Positions 60,984 to 64,000 of a stretch of 64,000 nucleotides of DNA are shown in pieces; within the stretch, counting starts at the first letter, position 1; every line of letters begins with the position of its first letter. A program made the position numbers and the translations under genes. The DNA is from Chelatococcus caeni (GTDB lineage Bacteria > Pseudomonadota > Alphaproteobacteria > Rhizobiales > Beijerinckiaceae): NCBI RefSeq assembly GCF_014196925.1, contig NZ_JACIEN010000001.1, forward strand, positions 992,001 through 1,056,000, read 5' to 3'. The notes under the pieces are model-generated. The model made no database searches, was not told where the DNA came from, and saw only the letters and a program-made list of their open reading frames with translations.

Positions 60984-61583
60984 TCAGCGGGTGGCGGCCT
61001 CGTACATCTCCGTCACGTATTCCCAGTTCACCAGGTTGTCGATGAACGCCTTGAGATAGTCGGGGCGACGGTTGCGATAGTCGATGTAATAGGAATGTTC
61101 CCACACGTCGCAGCCGAGAATCGGCTTGGCGCCGTGCACCAGCGGGTTCTCGCCGTTCGGCGTCTTCATGACGAGGATCTTGCCGTCCTTGACGGCGAGC
61201 CAGCACCAGCCGGAGCCGAACTGCGTGGCGCCCGCCTGGGCAAAATCTTCCTTCATCTTCTCGACGGAGCCGAGATCCTCGATGATCTTCTTCTCGAGAT
61301 TGCCGGGGATGGCGCCGCCGCCGTTCGGCTTCATCCACTTCCAGAAGTGGATGTGGTTGTAGTGCTGGCCGGCATTGTTGAAGAGGCCCTGATTCTTGCC
61401 GAAGGAGCCGACGACGACTTCCTCCACCGATTTGCCGGCGAGGTCCGTGCCCTCGAGCAGCTTGTTGCCGTTGTCGACATAGGCCTTGTGGTGCTTGTCG
61501 TGGTGATACTCCAGCGTCTCCTTGGACATGTAGGGCTGGAGGGCGTCGTAGGCATAGGGAAGATCGGGGAGGGTGAAGGACAT
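60984..61583 (-). CDS. sodB: Iron/manganese superoxide dismutase
   Basis: A 199-residue dismutase converting superoxide to oxygen and hydrogen peroxide in the cytosol. All four metal ligands are in place: His in HHDKHHKAYVDN, His in NNAGQHYNHIHFW, then Asp and His in CDVWEHSYYIDY. The AGATQFGSGWCWLAV segment is typical of the Fe/cambialistic group (Gln in the NNAGQ region and the ATQFGSG pattern); metal preference cannot be fixed by eye. AAAGGAG lies close before the ATG at 61583. Ends in a strong terminator. Confidence 0.96.
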   Translation of the reverse strand: MSFTLPDLPYAYDALQPYMSKETLEYHHDKHHKAYVDNGNKLLEGTDLAGKSVEEVVVGSFGKNQGLFNNAGQHYNHIHFWKWMKPNGGGAIPGNLEKKIIEDLGSVEKMKEDFAQAGATQFGSGWCWLAVKDGKILVMKTPNGENPLVHGAKPILGCDVWEHSYYIDYRNRRPDYLKAFIDNLVNWEYVTEMYEAATR

Positions 61584-61868
61584 CGTTATCTCCTTTGCTT
61601 CCGCATCGAGGAATCCGGGACGCGTGCCGGTGGACGCGCCGCAGGCCAGGACCACAGCCGTCGACGAATTGCCTCAGCGGTCGACGGTCATGCTGGCCTC
61701 CCGTGGGGTGCGGGTAGCCGTGGAAGAGCCCACCCGGTCTACTTAGGGACGGTCGGCGCACGGGGCAAGCGCGCGCTGCGCAGAGCGCCACGAGTTGGCA
61801 GCATGAGCGCGAGGCTTTACTGTGCGCCGAAGAAGTATGGCGTAGACTGAAATGAAAGTTGTCGTGTG

Positions 61869-63098
61869 ATGGTTGCCGTAATCCTCGTCGTTGCAGGTGT
61901 TCTCGTCGCCGGCGGTTTCTACGCGGTGATGGCCGGTGCCGAAGTCATCGTGCTCGAGCGCGGATGGTCGATGGTGATCGCCGGCAGCGTCTTCGCCGCC
62001 GCCGGCTTCGTTCTGGCGGCCATTGCGCTTCTGATGCGCGACCTGCGCCGGCTCGCTGCGGGCCTCGAGTTCCTTCCGGCCCGCGAGTCGTCGCCGGGCC
62101 GGGCGGCGGAGCAGCCGTTCGACGACGAGGCGGATTTTCGTCCTGTCGTCGTCCCCGGCGTGCCGATAGCACCCTCCGCCGCCGCCGGTGCGGCCGCGCC
62201 GACCCTCGGGGGAAAGGCATGGGCGGAGGAGGAGACGCGGGAGGCGGAGGCGGCCGAGGAGCCGGGCTTCGAGACGATGCGACCGTTCCCCTCGCGCCGA
62301 TTCGAGGATCGACTGGCCGTCGAGGAAGAACGGGAAGAACCGGAAGAGCGGGAGGAGCCGGTCTCCGCCGCAGCCCCGGACCAGCCTGCACTGGCAGAGG
62401 AGGAGCCGGCCCAGCCCTCGCGCACCGGCAAACTGGACGATCCGTTCGCCCGCTTCGATTTCTCGCGGGATTTCTTCGCCACGGAGCGTCAGACGGCCAG
62501 GGCCGAATCGCAGGAGGCCGGCGAGGAGCAGACGGAAGAGCCCCGCCTGTCGACCTTCGGCACAGCGCCCCAGGTGTCGGAGGAGCCCGAAGCGGCCGAG
62601 CCGGAGCCCGAGGCCGCGCCCGCTCCGAAGCGGGAGGAGACGCTGCCGCAACTGCCGTCCTGGCTGCGCCGCTCGGAGGACAGGGGCGAAGCGAAGGGGT
62701 TCGAGGCGCCGGCGGCAACCTGGCCGCAACAGGAGCGTGAGGCCCCTCCTGCGCCGGCCGCTGACGAGGAAACGCCGGAACAGGCCGAGGACGGGCTCGA
62801 AGCGGACCGCGCCGAGGAGGTCCCGGCCGAGCGGGGTGAGCCGGAGGAGCGTGAGGGGGCCGAGGAGGCCGCGCCCGCCGGGGAGGAGGCCGACGCCGCC
62901 ACGGCCGCGCCGACGGTCGTCGGCACCTACAGCGCCGGCGGCAATCTCTACGTGATGTACTCCGACGGCTCCATCGAGGCCGAGACCGGCCGCGGCGTCT
63001 TCAAGTTCGCCTCGCTCGACGAACTGAAGAACTACATCGCCACCGGAGAGGGTGGGCAGCTGCAGTCGTCGGGCCAGCCGGCGCCCAAGAACGATTGA
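61869..63098 (+). CDS. Acidic membrane-anchored protein with a conserved C-terminal domain
   Basis: A 409-residue protein of unknown function. Two helices occupy residues about 1-55 (VILVVAGVLVAGGFYAVMAG and WSMVIAGSVFAAAGFVLAAI). A very acidic, Pro/Glu/Ala-rich disordered region of some 280 residues follows, including runs such as EEEREEPEEREEP. The last 55 residues form a compact conserved-looking domain: VVGTYSAGGNLYVMYSDGSI, then FKFASLDELKNYIA. Similar proteins occur in Rhizobiales; the C-terminal block may be a small beta-strand domain facing the cytoplasm. Start at the ATG 61869 or the adjoining GTG 61866. Confidence 0.75.
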   Translation: MVAVILVVAGVLVAGGFYAVMAGAEVIVLERGWSMVIAGSVFAAAGFVLAAIALLMRDLRRLAAGLEFLPARESSPGRAAEQPFDDEADFRPVVVPGVPIAPSAAAGAAAPTLGGKAWAEEETREAEAAEEPGFETMRPFPSRRFEDRLAVEEEREEPEEREEPVSAAAPDQPALAEEEPAQPSRTGKLDDPFARFDFSRDFFATERQTARAESQEAGEEQTEEPRLSTFGTAPQVSEEPEAAEPEPEAAPAPKREETLPQLPSWLRRSEDRGEAKGFEAPAATWPQQEREAPPAPAADEETPEQAEDGLEADRAEEVPAERGEPEEREGAEEAAPAGEEADAATAAPTVVGTYSAGGNLYVMYSDGSIEAETGRGVFKFASLDELKNYIATGEGGQLQSSGQPAPKND

Positions 63099-63168
63099 TG
63101 GGCGATTGATGGACGATCGACCGCCGGCTCGCCTCAGGCACGCCGGCGATCGGTTCCTTCGGGGCCGC

Positions 63169-64000
63169 TCAGTCGGCCGGGCCCGTCGCGACCGGGCAAT
63201 CGGCCCGGCTGCCCCATTCCGCCCATGAGCCGTCGTAGAGCGCGGCGGGCGGCCTGCCCAACGCATCGAGCGCGAGCCACAGGATGGCCGCCGAAACACC
63301 CGAGCCGCAGCTGGTGATGACCGGCCGGTCGAGGCTGACGCCGGCGGCCTCGAACACGGGCCGGATATCCTCCGGCGCCTTCAGCCTTCCCTGCTCGACG
63401 AGGCGGGCATGCGGCACGTTGAAACTGCCGGGCATGCGGCCGGGGCGCACGCCCGGGCGAGGCTCCGGCGCCTCGCCGCGGAAGCGTTCCGGCGAGCGGG
63501 CGTCGACGATCTGGGCCGAGCGATCGGTGAGCGCGGCGCGCACGCCCGCGACATCGGCGACACCCTGCGGCGCCCGCGCCGTGAACGACCGCCGCGGCGG
63601 CTGCGCCGGCTCGGCGTCGACGGGCCGCCGCTCGGCCAGCCACTTCGGGAAGCCGCCGTCGAGGATCTTCACGTCCTGCGCGCCGAAGGCCCGGAACATC
63701 CACCACACCCGCGCCGCGGCGAGCAGCCCCGCGCCGTCGTAGACCACGATGCGCATGCCGTCGCCGATGCCGAGCGCGCCGACGGCGTCCGCGAACCGTT
63801 CCGCCGTCGGCATCATGTGCGGCAGGTCGGTGGTCTCGTCGCGGATCGCCTCGATGTCGAAATGGACCGCGCCGGGGATGTGCGCGGCGCGATATTCGGC
63901 GGCGCCGTCGCGGTTGTCCGTCGGCAGATACCAGGAGGCATCGACGATGGCGATGTCCGGCGCGCCGAGATGCTCGGCGAGCCAAGCGGTAGAAACGAAA
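63169..64000 (-). CDS. sseA: 3-mercaptopyruvate-type sulfurtransferase, 3' part
   Basis: The C-terminal 276 or so residues of a two-rhodanese-domain sulfurtransferase; the start lies beyond the window. The inactive first domain shows FDIEAIRDETTDLPHMMP and WWMFRAFGAQDVKILDGGFP; the second carries ARSPERFRGEAPEPRPGVR and the active-site loop SCGSGVSA with the catalytic Cys. The CGSGVSA loop is typical of mercaptopyruvate sulfurtransferases (SseA) rather than thiosulfate sulfurtransferases. It would move sulfur from 3-mercaptopyruvate to thiols or cyanide. Confidence 0.92.
   Translation of the reverse strand, partial: FVSTAWLAEHLGAPDIAIVDASWYLPTDNRDGAAEYRAAHIPGAVHFDIEAIRDETTDLPHMMPTAERFADAVGALGIGDGMRIVVYDGAGLLAAARVWWMFRAFGAQDVKILDGGFPKWLAERRPVDAEPAQPPRRSFTARAPQGVADVAGVRAALTDRSAQIVDARSPERFRGEAPEPRPGVRPGRMPGSFNVPHARLVEQGRLKAPEDIRPVFEAAGVSLDRPVITSCGSGVSAAILWLALDALGRPPAALYDGSWAEWGSRADCPVATGPAD

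Noticed and set aside
1-64000. tRNA or rRNA genes, riboswitches, transposases, phage genes, attachment sites.
   Set aside because: None recognised by eye on either strand; a covariance-model search would be needed to exclude small RNAs.

Overview
The window is a GC-rich (roughly two-thirds G+C), gene-dense chromosomal segment of an alphaproteobacterium, most likely a member of the Hyphomicrobiales (Rhizobiales). The gene content supports this: a Rhizobium etli ReAV-type asparaginase, a CyaC-type redox cyclase, a TAT-exported TIGR03808-like beta-helix protein, a DUF1194 protein, dipeptide ABC operons tied together by ATGA overlaps, and intergenic hairpin repeats of the kind common in that order. 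No rRNA, tRNA, CRISPR array, transposase, phage gene or replication origin was seen. The family cannot be fixed from the sequence alone.

Layout. Positions 1-2.9 kb hold the end of an SDR oxidoreductase, a RidA protein, a PCMT-like methyltransferase and a secreted PRC-barrel protein. Adenine deaminase (2.9-4.6 kb) converges on a four-gene peptide-type ABC operon (10.7-4.7 kb, minus). Next comes a minus-strand glycosyltransferase operon (16.6-10.9 kb): two COG4671-like transferases, one of them fused to a polysaccharide-deacetylase domain, and two GT4 enzymes. One GT4 gene carries an in-frame palindromic element. Divergent from it is a plus-strand cassette (16.8-23.2 kb). It encodes an ABC-exporter-like protein whose ATPase motifs are all degenerate, a cyclic-nucleotide-binding protein, a six-helix membrane class III cyclase, and a second cyclase with a histidine-rich membrane anchor and a 2Fe-2S domain.

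A second dipeptide-type ABC operon (29.5-23.2 kb, minus) ends in a frameshifted FkbM-type methyltransferase. It is divergent from a LysR regulator and an M20 deacetylase, across a clear palindrome. From 32 to 42.8 kb are single metabolic genes: GFA protein, UDP-glucose dehydrogenase, asparaginase, beta-helix protein, pyroglutamyl peptidase, MeaB GTPase, a DUF900-type hydrolase lipoprotein, a DUF3750 protein, periplasmic trehalase and a DUF374 acyltransferase. A small accessory patch (42.8-44.5 kb) holds a DUF2975-like membrane protein, an XRE regulator, an unknown protein, a repeated 19-bp motif and a decayed second copy of the acyltransferase 3' end. This looks like an insertion or duplication scar.

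From 44.5 kb on come the methylmalonyl-CoA mutase operon with a small secreted protein between its subunits, a folP-folB-folK operon, a HerA/DUF853 ATPase, an M20 dipeptidase, and an 850-bp array of three higher-order repeat units. These are followed by a haloacid dehalogenase, a branched-chain aminotransferase, a DUF1194 protein, a triple-hairpin element, MurJ, two small secreted proteins, Fe/Mn superoxide dismutase, an acidic membrane protein and the 3' part of a mercaptopyruvate-type sulfurtransferase.

The best candidate for an undescribed system is 16.8-23.2 kb: a pseudo-ATPase exporter-like protein translationally coupled to a cNMP receptor and followed by two unlike nucleotide cyclases, opposite a glycan-synthesis operon. 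I infer a cAMP-linked envelope-signalling unit; none of that function is shown directly by sequence.
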